Assembly (NCBI GenBank): GCA_902651635.1
Contig: CACRSC010000018.1
Coordinates: 367,019 to 431,018, forward strand
Direction: 5' to 3'
Source: Mastigamoeba balamuthi
Taxonomy: Eukaryota > Evosea > Mastigamoebida > Mastigamoebidae
DNA: 64,000 nt
The notes beneath the pieces are model-generated. The model did no database searches. It had not been told where the DNA came from and saw only the letters and a program-made list of their open reading frames with translations. The translations under genes were made by a program, and so were the position numbers. This document shows, one piece after another, positions 21,255-33,500 of the stretch. Position 1 is the stretch's first letter; each line of letters opens with the position of its first letter.

Positions 21255-24180
21255 ATGCCCCAAGCCCACGTGCCCTCTGCAGGCCTCCTCCTGCTCTCCG
21301 CCCTGCTCCTCGTGCCTGCGCTGTCCTGCGACGCGCAGTGCCAGTGGGTCCGTGACCTCCAGCTCTTCTTTCCCTCGCTGCCTCCTGACCGTCAGGCCGC
21401 TATCACCGCTAACCCCTCTGCGACTCCACAGAGCAACTTCAAACGCGACTACAACAAGGTCTATGCCACCCCGCAGGAAGGTGAGACCTCCCTCCCCACT
21501 CCTCACCGCGGGCGGGCGGCGCTGCCCCCCTCGGCTCCTCCGAGTTACACCCACGCAGAAAAGGCCGTTGTGTGTGGAGTAACTGGACATTTTGCTCCTG
21601 CACGTTTTGTGTAACTGCGTCTTACACGGTTTTCCCTGCCGCCGATACGATTCTGTGTCCGCGCATCGTGCAGAGGCGCGCAGGTTCGCCATCTTCACCC
21701 AGAGGCTCGCGGAGATCGACCGCTTCAACATAGAGCTCGCTCCCGCGGAATTCGGCGTAAATGAGGTGCGGACCGAATTTTGACGTGTTTGCACGAATGA
21801 CATCACGGTCCGTCAACTGTAGTTCGCAGACCTCAGCGTGCAGGAGTTCGCGGAGCAGTACCTTACCTCTGGTGCGCACCCCCGCCAACCAAACGACTCC
21901 GCGAAAAAATGGCTCCCGGCGACGTGGATAATTCTGACGGAAACGCGGATGTGCAATTCTGACGTTGCAGACGTCCACGGCTTTATCAACACCTCGAACG
22001 TGGAGGAGCCGCCTCTGCCGCGCGTGGCGGTCAGGGACATACCCGAGACGTACGACGTCAAGTACATCACGCCGGTGCGTAAGCAGGGCAACAAGTGTGG
22101 CGCGTGCTGGGCGTTCACGACGATGGCTGTCATCGAGTCCGAGTACTGGAAGGCCACGGGCAGCCAAGTCATCCTGTCGCCGCAGCAGCTGGTCGACTGC
22201 CAGCTGGGCGGCACGTGCACGGGCGGCTGGGCGGACAGCGCGCTGTCGGCGCTGATCGACCTGGGCACGCAGAACGGGGGCATCATCACCGAGGACGACC
22301 ACCCGTACACGGCCCAGGAGGGGAAGTGCCCCGCGCAGACAAAGGGCGTCGTGCAGGTCAAGTCCATGTGGAACGTAGAATGGGACGAGGCCACGATGGA
22401 CCAGAAGATCTACACGCTGGGCGCCATGGCCGTCACCATGGACGCCACCCCGCTCGTCCCCTACAAGAAGGGCGTCTTCCCCGACTGTGCGCCTGCCGCG
22501 TGATCCCCCGCACCGCTCCCTGCTGACCCTACATGCAGCCATGCTGTGCCGCCGTGGCATCAACCACGCGGTCACCCTTGTGGGCTACGGCACCGAGGCG
22601 GACTCGGGCAAGCGCTACTGGAAGATCAAGAACTCGTGGGGGGCGGGATGGGGTGAGCAGGGCTTCCTCCGCCTGGAGCGTGGCACGGGGGCTTGCTTGA
22701 TCACGACGTACCCTGCCGCCGGGGCTGTGCTCAAGGACGCGGGGTCTGATGACGCCTCTCTGGTCTGCCAGCCGACGAGGAAGTGCTCCGACGAGAACCG
22801 CGTGTGCGGGACTTTCGACCCGGGCTGTGGCTCGGTCATCTCGTGCGGCACGTGCGCCGTGGGGTCCGTGTGCAGGTCCGACGGCTCATGCAAGCAGACG
22901 TCGATCTGGGTCGAGAACCCCAAGCCCCAGGACGCCAACTTCCTCGTCAAGAAGAACACGACAGTCTCGATCAGCACCGTCGGGACGCTGTCCTCGCCCA
23001 AGATCATGCGCTGGGACGGCTCCGAGACGATGACCAACGCCACGTGGACGTCGTTCACGTCGCAGATCACCGCCAAGAGCTCGGGCGTCGTGGGCCTGGG
23101 CATGCGCATGGGCCAGACCAGGAGGCCCCTGGACGGCATCTTCTGGTCCGTCGACCTCCCCGCGAGCGGGAGCGGGCGCGTCGACCTCAACCTGTGCGCC
23201 CCCTACCTTCTCATCAGGCCCCCCACCCCCGACTCATCTTGCTGCTTACCAGGACCGTTCGCTGGTACGGGGACGACAACACGTTCCCCGCGGGGTCGGC
23301 CAACTGGCCGTCGTCGCAGAGCGCGCCCGTCAACTTCACCGTGGAGTTCTCGACGTCGGACGAGTACATCATCACCAAGCCCTACATCAACGGCGTCGCT
23401 GTCCTGGGCCCCGGGTTCTTCCTGGTGCCGCTGAGGAACTTCCCCGTCATCGGGTCTGCGTTCATCGTCGCCTCGGGGTCGGACAAGGTCTTCGACAGCC
23501 CCAAGCTGATCACGCGCACGATCCTCAGCGTCCAGCTGTCGGGCTGCGTGCGCCCCTCCGAGTTCGCGTCGCAGGTGGCGAGGGTCCTGGGCGTGAAGCA
23601 GAGCGTCGTCAACGACCTCAACGGCACCGACGCCTGCAGCTCCGGCGGGTCGGCCGACGAGAAGGCGTACAGGGGCTTCAGCTTCGCCCTGCCCGACGCC
23701 AACGAGACGTACGGGCTCGCCCAGGACATCGAGGTGGGCGTCCAGTCGATCAGCCAGACCCAGATGTCCACGGACCTCGCGGCGCGCCTGCAGGTCGCGT
23801 CCCAGGCGGGCGGGTCGCTCGACAAGGCCGGGCTCCACGTGGCCGCCATCGCCCTCATCGCCCCGATCGCCGTCGCGGGCACCGCTCTCCCGTTCGCCCT
23901 CGCGGTGCCCGCCGAGACCGCGGGCCTCTCGACGGGGGCCATCGTCGGCATCGCTGTCGGGGCGTCTGTGGGCGCGGCTGTCGCGGTGGCTGCGACGGGG
24001 GCTGCGGTGTACGTGGCAACGAGGCCCGAGCCCGAGAAGCCGATACCGGAGGACTACATGCCGGGGAACCCGCTGCGCAAGACCTTCTACAAGGTCCAGG
24101 CGTCCCGGGGCGTCGACATCTATGCGCCCAAGAAGGGCACAAGCAGCATCACCAACCGCGCTCCGCCTGTCCAACTGTGA
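21255..24180 (+). CDS. papain-family (C1A) protease with Cys-rich extension and membrane anchor
   Basis: Seven exons: 21255-21347, 21432-21480, 21674-21765, 21823-21871, 21971-22486, 22539-23193, 23253-24180, giving 793 residues. A signal peptide is followed by an I29-like propeptide (FKRDYNKVYATPQE, VNEFADLS) and the mature enzyme: oxyanion Gln and active-site Cys in RKQGNKCGACWAF (Cys about 140), His in INHAVTLVGYG (about 276), Asn in KNSWGAGWG (about 298). Ordinary cathepsins end soon after this. Here about 460 more residues follow: a Cys-rich segment (CSDENRVC, CGTCAVGSVC), a probably beta-rich region with N-glycosylation sites, two hydrophobic segments (about 679-704 and 712-742), and a short tail. 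The enzyme is probably held on the surface or a lysosomal membrane. It is related to the pseudogene at 6545-7789 (shared CQW after the signal peptide). Confidence 0.9.
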
Positions 24181-24346
24181 CCTGTACGAAAACATCGCAT
24201 CTATCAAGCTCGAACACAAGAAGAGTGTGTGCCTGTTCTTTTTTTTTTGTGGTCTTCTAGCTCTGTATTACTTTACAGTAGGGCTTGCTTACCTTTTCCA
24301 CAACTTCGCGTGACACTTATAATATTCATTTCACTGGATGTAAGAA

Positions 24347-24417
24347 GCACTGGTGGTCTAAGGGTAGAATGCTCGCCTGCCACGCGGGCGATCCGGGTTC
24401 GAGTCCCGGCCAGTGCA
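24347..24417 (+). tRNA. tRNA-Gly (GCC)
   Basis: A 71-base cloverleaf: acceptor stem GCACTGG with CCAGTGC, D arm GTCTAAGGGTAGAAT, anticodon arm CTCGC-CTGCCAC-GCGGG with anticodon GCC, and T arm CCGGG-TTCGAGT-CCCGG. The discriminator base is A and no intron is visible. It ends only about 115 bases before the start of the giant surface-protein gene. Confidence 0.95.
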
Positions 24418-24533
24418 ATCTTCTTGCCCACTTCTTCAGTTTCCCTATTTGTCGAAGAAATCTATATCACTCCCCTTCCTGCGGAACCGCGGGCAAGGCA
24501 CTCACCTGCGGCGCTCCACCCGCCGCGTACCAC

Positions 24534-27500
24534 ATGCGCCTGCCGGCTCTTCTTATCCTGCTCGCCGCCATCCCCTGGCTACCGCCGTCGCTCAGCTCCC
24601 CGCTCTTTTTCTCGCACGGCACTCTCGGTGCCCGTCTGCACCGCGTCGCCGACTCCGCGGGCCCCCAGGCGAGGGCTCCCGCGTCGCTGGCCTCCCCGCA
24701 GATCGTGCCGCTGGGGGCTGCGCAGTCGGCCCTCGGAGGGGACGAGGCCGCCGCGCGGGCGTATGTGTTCTCGGCGCTGGACCCGACGCACGCGGCGTGG
24801 CTCGTGTACCCGCAGGCCTTCGAGATCGCTGGCGACGCGTCGTCAGAGTCGATCGAGCTCCCGGGCTCGTACGACGACGGCTCGGCGTGGAAGGTGCCCG
24901 ACTACGTCGAGTCGTCGGACCCGAACGGGCCCGAATGGCACTCGTCGTACTCTGCCGAGAGCAACGACACAAACTCGACGGACGCCGCCAACTCAAGCTC
25001 GACGGGCTCGACAGGCAACGAAACAGAGTCCCCCGCCAACGCCACAAACGCGTCGTCCAGCTCGTCGAGCGCGTCACAGTCGATATCCAACGAGTCGAGC
25101 TCACGAGACCCGACTGCTGATCAATCAGGGCAGAGCGACTCCTCCTCGGAGCTGGGGTCCGAGCCGTCTGACAACGAGGGCCTCGAGTCGTACAATGCTA
25201 TCGCGAACGAGTCCTCCGACGAATTGCTCAACGAGTCGTTGGATGATCTCGGAAGCGAGTCTTCGGAGGTGTGGTCCAGCGAGATGTCCATAGACTCGTC
25301 AATAGCTGCCAAGTCATCGGCACAGAACGAGTCCTCCGACGCGCGAGACCTCGACAACGAGTCTTCAGACGAGCTGCAGAACGAGTCGTCGGATGACCTG
25401 GAAAGCGAGTCATCAGAGGAATGGCAAAGTGAGGTGTCCAAGGACTCGTCAACAGCTACGTCGGAAGCCCTGGTCGAGGAGTCGTCTGACGAGGAAGACC
25501 CCGACAACGAGTCCTCGGATGAACTGGAGTTCGAGTCGTCTTCTGCAGATGGGACGAACCAGTCCTCTGGTACACACGCAAAGGACTCGGATTCCTCTGA
25601 CAAACTGGAGTTCGAGTCGTCTTCGGCGATGAGCGAGTCCCGGGGCACGGACGACTTCTCGCACAACTCCTCCGACTACTCGGAGAACGACTCAGACAAC
25701 GCGGATAACGATTCCGAGATGAATGAGTCATCCGACGAGCTGGAGAGCGAATCATCGGAGCTGTTTAGTGACTCAGACACTCCGGAAAACGAGTCGTCTC
25801 AGGAACTAGCCAACGACTCCTCGGACGCCGAGTGGGACGAGTCATCCGACGAGGATTGGAACGAATCTGCGTCGTCGGGGTCTGAGAGCATGCCCTCTGA
25901 AGACTGGGCCAACGACTCGGTGTCGAACAACAGCGATGCGGTATGTCCCCCTGGGAGAGACTCTGTGGTCACCCTAACGAACATCCGCAGAGCACCCCGT
26001 CAGACGCCAATGACAGCTCGTCAGCGCCTCCGCAGACTGTCTACCGATTTCCCGACGGAGCCCTTTTTTCCACCGTAGCCTCGCAGCTCCCTGGTGGTAC
26101 ATCACGGCTCCTCACACCCTCCTACAGGCAAAGCAGACGCTCCCAGACCTCGTTAAGTTCCTGCAACGCAACGCGGGAGTCACGCTCGATCGAGCAAAGG
26201 CGATATACGACACCAGCATCGCTGTTCTCCACATTCCGGCCCCGATTCCCTCATCGTCCTCCAGCTCGTCAGAGGGCTCCTCTTACTCGTCCTCGTCCGA
26301 GGCCACGCCAGACCCGAGCTATGAGACCCCGAGCTTCTGCGACCTGTTCTACGGAGCCCTGTCCCCCAAGTACGCGAAGTGCTACAACGGCATCGCCGAG
26401 TACAACGCGGCCGGGGGGACGAGCATTGCCGTCGTGCGCGTCTCCCCGGCGGACGTGGAGGCTGGGGCCCTCGTGTCATCTGGTGTCAACAGGTTCGGTG
26501 TGCTCTTCGTTCCCGACGTCCTGGCGGCGGAGCTCTCTGTCGCCCGCGACGCGGTGACCAGCGCAGTCGCAGCGCAGATAAGTTCGTTCGCCTCCCGAGG
26601 CGGCGTCGTGTACACCTCGGGCATGTCAGCCGTCCTTCTGGAACCGATGGGCCTTGCCAAGGCCGGCACCTTCGACCACCGCGTGACGCTGAGGCCCCGG
26701 GGCTCTGGCCCTGCATGGGTGCGCATCGACGGCTGCTCGGAGCCGTACTTCAACGTCGCAAACGAGTCGGATGACAGGTTTGCGCTGAGGCTGCTGTGCT
26801 TCAGCCCGCCGAGGTCGGGGCCTTTCCTCATGGACACGCTCGTCGAGGCCCCGACGGTTCTCACGCCGGACCCGTCGTTTGTCCCTGTCGCCTGGCACCA
26901 GTCGCACGACGTCGTCGCGTACGACTCGCTGACCGGAAACATGTCGGAGCTCGGGTCGTACGAGTACCGACACCCGCTGCTGCTGATGCGGAGAGTTGGG
27001 GCGGGCTACGTGGTGGCCCACCTCGCGAACCCCGCGCAGGCTCGGGACAGCTCGCAGTATGTATATAACGCTGTATTTCTCGCGGGGTCGAGGCCCGTGA
27101 CCATGGAGCTCGTCTATGACGGGCCGCAGTATATACCTATCAACACGGCCATCCTCACCTCGGCCTCGTTCACCGTCACCGACTTCTTCTCGGACGATGT
27201 GTCGCCTATCTCCATCACAATATGGCCACGAACGGGGTCGACGCTCTCCGTCGCCTCTGGGTCCTCGTGCGCTGCTGTCAGGGCCGGCAGCACCGCCCCG
27301 CTCTCGGGTCTCAGCTCAGCAGCGGCCCTCAATTGCACGCTGGGTCCTCTGGAAGCCGCTGGGTCGGGCACGTGGACGATAGCCATCTCGATATCAAAGA
27401 CGTGCTTAACGTCTGTTGCCACTGGAATCACGCTGCTCTACCTCAGCGCGTCGTACAGTGACGGCATCGCACTGGCCGTGCGATCTCTCGTGCGATCCGT

Positions 27501-30500
27501 GCAGGTGGCCACAGGGGACGTTGCGTCCGTCTACGCCGACGCCTGGGCCGATCCGCAGCAGTACCCTCTTCACGCGCGAGGCTCAGCTTCCTCCGTAGTT
27601 GTTTCGTGCGAGAACCGCGGTAGTGCTTCCGCGCTCTCTGCCAGGCACATTGCCATCATCCCACTGGTCTCTCCCGTGCTCGACATTGCCGACCCCTCGT
27701 CCCTGGCACGACTGGCCTTCTTCGACGAGGAGTATTACTACAACGAGACGAACAGGATGGCGGAGTTCTCTGTGCCCTTCAGCGAGGGCTACAGGGAGGA
27801 CGTTCTCGACTGGCGAGTTCTCGGAGAGCGGCGAGACATCCTCGGAGCGTCGTGGGATGAGGCAGTCATCCCATCGCGCGTCCCACGGTCGAACTTCCCA
27901 GAGGCCGGGGAGGCAACGGGGGAGAGCTCTTCTGGTGTATACAACTCCAACTACGCTTTGACGTTCACCGATGACTCGATGCTGCTGATGCAGCAGAGCA
28001 CCCCCGACGGGGGCAAGCTGGCCACTCCGAGGCTAGTGCCTTTCACCGACAGCTGGGACCCGAAGAAGAGATCGCTGCGTGTTGCCCTCGTCCGGCACGA
28101 CATCTCGTTCCCCGGCTCCCGGACGCCGACAGGGGTCTCAAACGCGGCCAAGACTCTCGTCTGCATGGACAGACAGCCCGAGTCTGTCTCGGCGCAGTGC
28201 TCGGCGACCTCGGCTGCGACATCCGAGGGCAGCTTCAGCAGCGATTCTGGGCTGCGCGAGACCGAGTGGATCAACGAGGCGATGCTCGACTGCTCCAAGA
28301 CAGTGAAGTCAGCAGAACAATTGCAGGCAGCAGCCCCCTCCTTGGTGTCTCTCATCCGTTACATTGTCCCGCTCCCGGATCTGGCCCTGGTCGAGGGACT
28401 CGACGCTGCAATGTACCCCGAGGTTCGGCAGGTGTCTGTCCATGCGGCCACCGCGGTACTAGCGCAGAACAATGCGCAGCGAGGCGGAGAGGTGGCCATT
28501 ACATTCTCGTCACCTCCCTGGGCCAATATGTCTGCAGCAGTCGCTTCTGGGCGAGCAACCATAGCAGCTAGCGACATCTCAGTGCTCCGTATATGGGCGG
28601 TCGACAGCGCTCGGCAGCTGCGCTTCCGTTTCAAGCGAGGAATGCTACCCTCAACGGCGACTGCGCAGTCCATCCGGATTTCTGTATTTCTCGAAGCAAG
28701 TGCCCTCGGCCACACAGCTACTGCCCGCATGGACGTGTTCGAGGTCACGGCAGACCCAACGTCGAGCACGTGGGAAGCGTGGACGCATCAAACTGTTACA
28801 GGAGTACCCGTTGTGTTCAGTCCGTCGCAGGCACTGAGCCTGCCAGCTCTCAAGCTGGTCTTCTCCTCCGGAAACCTCGGGTCCACCAGCGTAGACGAGT
28901 TCTCCCGCATCGGCGTCTACGAGCAGGAGCTGCTGGGCCACAGGGCTGTGTACAGCGCGTCGGAAATCCACCCCATCCTCGAACCGTCTCTGGTTGTCAG
29001 GGGGTCGGGCTTCTCGTCGCTGGCGCACCTCGGAACGTCCTCGACCGCTTTCTCTGATGTCGGGGGATTCCAGCTGGCTGTTGGCCTGCCCGAGACCAGC
29101 CGACTCGAGTGGCTCGACTCTTGGGGAAGGACGCAGGTCCAGTCGCTGCGCACTGTGCTGTTCGAGCGCAAGGCCAGGCCTCCCCCTGGTAGGCACGTCT
29201 CATACCAGCCGACCTTCGAACTGCTGGACACGCGGGGAGTGCGCCGTCTCGACTGGCGCAGCGACGAGGCCTTCGACGTGCGCGTGCTCATCAAGGCGTG
29301 GAACCAGTTCCCCAAGTGGTTCGAGATCACGGCGTGCAAGGCCAACGAGGTACTACAGCTGTGCGGAGCAGGAAAGCCGTGCGGCATAAGCCGAGTGTTT
29401 CAGGAGGACCTCGGAGATACCGCGCCGCCGGACCTCCAGAGCACGAGGCAGCTCATCAAGACGGGCTACGCGGCCCAGTATGGGGCCTGTTACTCCGAGC
29501 CCGACGTGTGGCTCTCGGGCAGGAACCTCAACAGCACAGAGCTTTTCTGGGAGAACGATGCGCAGCTGTGTCCTCCCTACGACTCGCCTCTGTGGGAAAA
29601 CGATACCGAGGCCGACACCTGTGAGGGGATTGCTGCGTTCGTGCCACGGATTTCTCGGAGGACTGCGCCCGGTGCCGGACCGTGGAACTGGGCCTCCCGC
29701 GTTGACGACTACTGGCCGAGGGGTTACATCACGCCGGACATGTGGGCTATGGCCGTACCCGACTACGAGGACACGACGATGAACAAGGCGTTCAAGTTCC
29801 ACATGGACAACGTGCTCCCCCGGATCGGAAACCGCGAGGTCCGCAGGCCCGAGAGCATGGTGGCGGTGTCTCTATACAAGGGCTTCAACGGGTACACGCT
29901 CGACTTCTCCGCCGCGCGCTCGAATCCGTTGTACCCCACGAGAGCCTCCTGGTGGTCGGACAACCTCCAGAATAGAGACGACACGCTGGTGGCGGGGCAG
30001 GGAACGTCCGCCAACAACAGCGTGGGGCAGCCAGCGAGCCTGGTGGTGGCCTCTGCCTGGATATCCATCGACCAGATCGCGGGGGCTTCAGAGGACGTCG
30101 CTGACGCCTTGTCGAACATCTACACGTGCCTGTTCAACAGGAGGACGCCGCAGCAGGACCCGCTCAACACACACCCGTACTACCTCGGCAACGTGTTCGA
30201 GAACAACGTGGTCCCGATGGTCCCCGGGGCCACAGAGCACCCCGAGTGGCTAACGAAGTACAACTGCACTGCGGGGGCCATTTCCTACACGCCCGACACA
30301 ATTTCCCAGTTCCCAAACGTCGTCTACTCCGACTCGCTGCGCAACACACTGTCGGCGGCCATTTCGTTGAGGGGAGGGGCGAAGGAGACACTCAGCATCC
30401 TGCAGCGACTCACGGCGACGAGGACTCTGGAGTCAACCCTGCAGCCGTACGACGGAGCGCGCTTTGTGTACCGCAACCCGGCCGATCGGGACCAAGTGGT

Positions 30501-33500
30501 GTTCTCGGACATGGCACCCGCTCCCCTGATCTTCGCTGTCAGAAACGACCTGTCTGTGTCGCAGGAGACAATACCGAAGACCGCAGCCACGTTCTTCACA
30601 GAGGTCCTGCTTCACCTGTCGGTTTCCGACCCTGCTGAGGTGAACAGGGTTTGGACAGACACGAAGTACACCAGGGTGAGTGCAGCTTCGTCTTCCCCGC
30701 CCCGCTCTTTACCAAATGTGCATGTTCTGTCGCAAGTCTGCTGGATATGGCGACTTTGTAGCGACGGTCGAGGTCGGAGGCGATGGGACGACGTGCGTCA
30801 TACAGCCGGGAGCGACGTCGAAAATCCGCATCAAGTTCGTGAACAACGCCGGCTTCGATATCAAACTCCGAAGCTCGGCAATAACCAGCCCCGAAGTGTC
30901 CTCCACCAGTGCGAGAGATCATCAGCTTTCCGTTGCTTTGTTCTGAGTTTGCCCGCAGAGCCCTATGTTCTGGACAGCGTTGGGGCCGTCAGAGAGGTCA
31001 CGAGCTACAACTTCTTGATCCTTGCGATACCACCGGAGATGATGCCCTACGTCAACGTGACACCATCGCTTCTCGACCCAGACCCGTTCTTCCAGGTGGG
31101 AACTGTCAATGCCGCTGTGATACCGGACGGCGGCAAGGCCGAGTACTGTTATGACATCGCTGTGTCGACCTCTTTCCCACTGGCCCTCAAGGGCCTCCTG
31201 CAATCAATCGCCGTTAGCGTCAACGAGTCGCTCCTCAGCGGATTCCCGGGAGTCGGAGACCCCACTGGAGTGCACTCCTACCACGTCGATGTGCCTGCAA
31301 TCCGGTTTGGGGTTCCGTTCCCGAGCGGCACCCCTGCTGCAGGTAAAGTGTTTTGGGTGAGCGGATACTCGTCGTCTCTGGTTGTCGCCCACACTCTGAA
31401 CTACCGCTGGACGATCAGCTCTGCTGCCATTATGATCAACTATGCTCAGCTGACGGCGATGAGAACATGCACGGACATCTTCTGCGTCAACAGGACGTGG
31501 GACTCGATGCTGAACTCCACAGAGCTCTGCAGCAGCTTCGCCCCATATTACACCGGGTCCTCTTCTGGCTCCTCAATCAACCTAACGAGCCAGGTCCCTG
31601 CCTTCCCGTTGGCCCCCGGTGGCTCCGACGTCGCGGACCTGCATATAGTGATGAAGGCCAAGGCCCCGATCGTGCCGCCAGGATCACAGCCTCTGATGAC
31701 GGGGATGTCGCTCAGCTTTCTCGACTGGTCGGGGACACGCAAGTCGGCGAGCACGGGCTCGACGGTGTATGTCACGGTGCACGGCCCCTACCTGCAAATG
31801 TCCTGGAGCGTAGTCCTGGTGTCGGACATCGGGCGCCTGCAGCTCGCCAACCAGCTGCTCTACCCCAACGCCACGACGCTGGCAAACGCGGTGGCCACGA
31901 TTTCGAACATCGGAGACCAGCCAGCGTACAACGCATACGTGGCAGCCGGCATCGGTCTCGGCGTCGTCCTCACCTACGCTCCGTCAGGCACAGATGTCGC
32001 CAACATCTCTGCTAGCTCTGTGGCCTTCGCATTCGGTGCCCCACTGCCGGGCTACGCGAGCAGGAAGTTCACGTTCAGCATCGTCATCCTGCCCGACACG
32101 CGCAAGGGGGCCTCGGCCACGGCCCGTGCGCCGCTCAACTCCCGCAACTTCTCGTTCTCCGGCCTTGCAACGTTCGACCACAGTGCCGCTGGCTACAAGC
32201 ACGTACAGCAGGACATCGGGGGCGCCCTCAAGATCTCGTTCACCAACGCCAAGAAGCCCGTCGCTGTCCTCTCGGCTGCAGGGGAGCCGGGGCCGGCCCT
32301 GACGCTCACTGTTACGCACAGCATAACGGGGATCAAGGGGTACCTCTGGTTGTTCCGCGTCACCGGAACCAACGCTTCGAGCTGGAGGAGATTCGCGTTC
32401 ACGACGACCAAGTGGCTGAGCGTCAACGCCGGGTCTCAGTGGAAGGTGCTGGTCGGCAGGCCAGTTCTGGCCAACGAGACCGCAAAGATCGACTACATGG
32501 TGCAGCTGACGACCAACACTGCTGCCCTGCTCAATGCCAGCACGTACATTCTGTCGGCAGAGACAAACGTGTACAACCACACAGGGCCCGTGTCCCTCCC
32601 GACCCCACACGTCTCCTCGAGCTCTTCATCTGCTGCGTTCAGCTCGGCCTCTTATGCCCTATCGAGCGGTACCGGACGGGAGTCCTCCATTGCTCGGGGA
32701 TCGTCGTCGCAGTCCGTGGGCTCGCAGTCCTCACACGAGAGCCGCTCTTCACAGTCACAAACTTCTGAGTCCTCTGCCCTGTTGAGCCCATCGAGCTCCT
32801 GCACTCCGGTCATCGAGGAGTCTTCGTCTTCTGCGGAGGTTGCTTCATCCGAGAGCTCGAGCAGCACAGACTCGTGGTCGAGTGGTGTTCAGGGCCTTGT
32901 GTCAGGAGATTCATCTTGCAGCAGCTCACAAGGTTCATCGGACCTAGCGGACAGCAGTGTGCTATTAAGTACATCGCGGTCATCTGGAACAGAGATGATC
33001 AGTGGTGCCAGCACGCAGAGTGCCTTCTCAGTCAGTTCCTCTGCATCTGCTCTGTCAGGCGACAGCACATCGAAGGAAGGCGAAGGCTCCACATCCTCAC
33101 AGAGTGCACACCCGTCTGCCCAGTCTAGTAGCTCAGCTGCATCCGTCGTTCTGCCATCCACTGTGGCTAGCAGCACTAGCACCAGCAGCGCTTTTCAATT
33201 GTCCTCAGCGAGTACCCCGGTTTCGTCTGCTGGTGGCGGCGGCGCGGTGGCGTCTTCCTCGGCATCCGTCAGCGAATCCACTTCATCCGCCCCCATGTCT
33301 GTGTCCGGAGGGGACACTGGCTCTTCTACAGAGTCGAGGGGAGCGTCAGAGTCCATCACATCGGGTGGCGCACCTACTTCCTCTGTATCGGGCGGACCGG
33401 CTTCGGGGAGTGTTCCCTCGGCCTCTCTCCCGGCTTCCTCTGCATCTGGAGGTCTGGCTTCGGAGAGCGTTCCATTGGCTCCTTCTTCGTCTGTCGTCGA

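Noticed and set aside
23203-24219. 338-codon minus-strand frame opposite the papain gene
   Set aside because: Antisense shadow; Arg/Gly/Ala-rich with no recognisable features.
30676-30958. Continuous reading of the giant gene through 30676-30736 and 30909-30958
   Set aside because: The single long frame stays open but gives Arg/His-rich nonsense there; a better exon in another frame is framed by good splice sites with matching phases.
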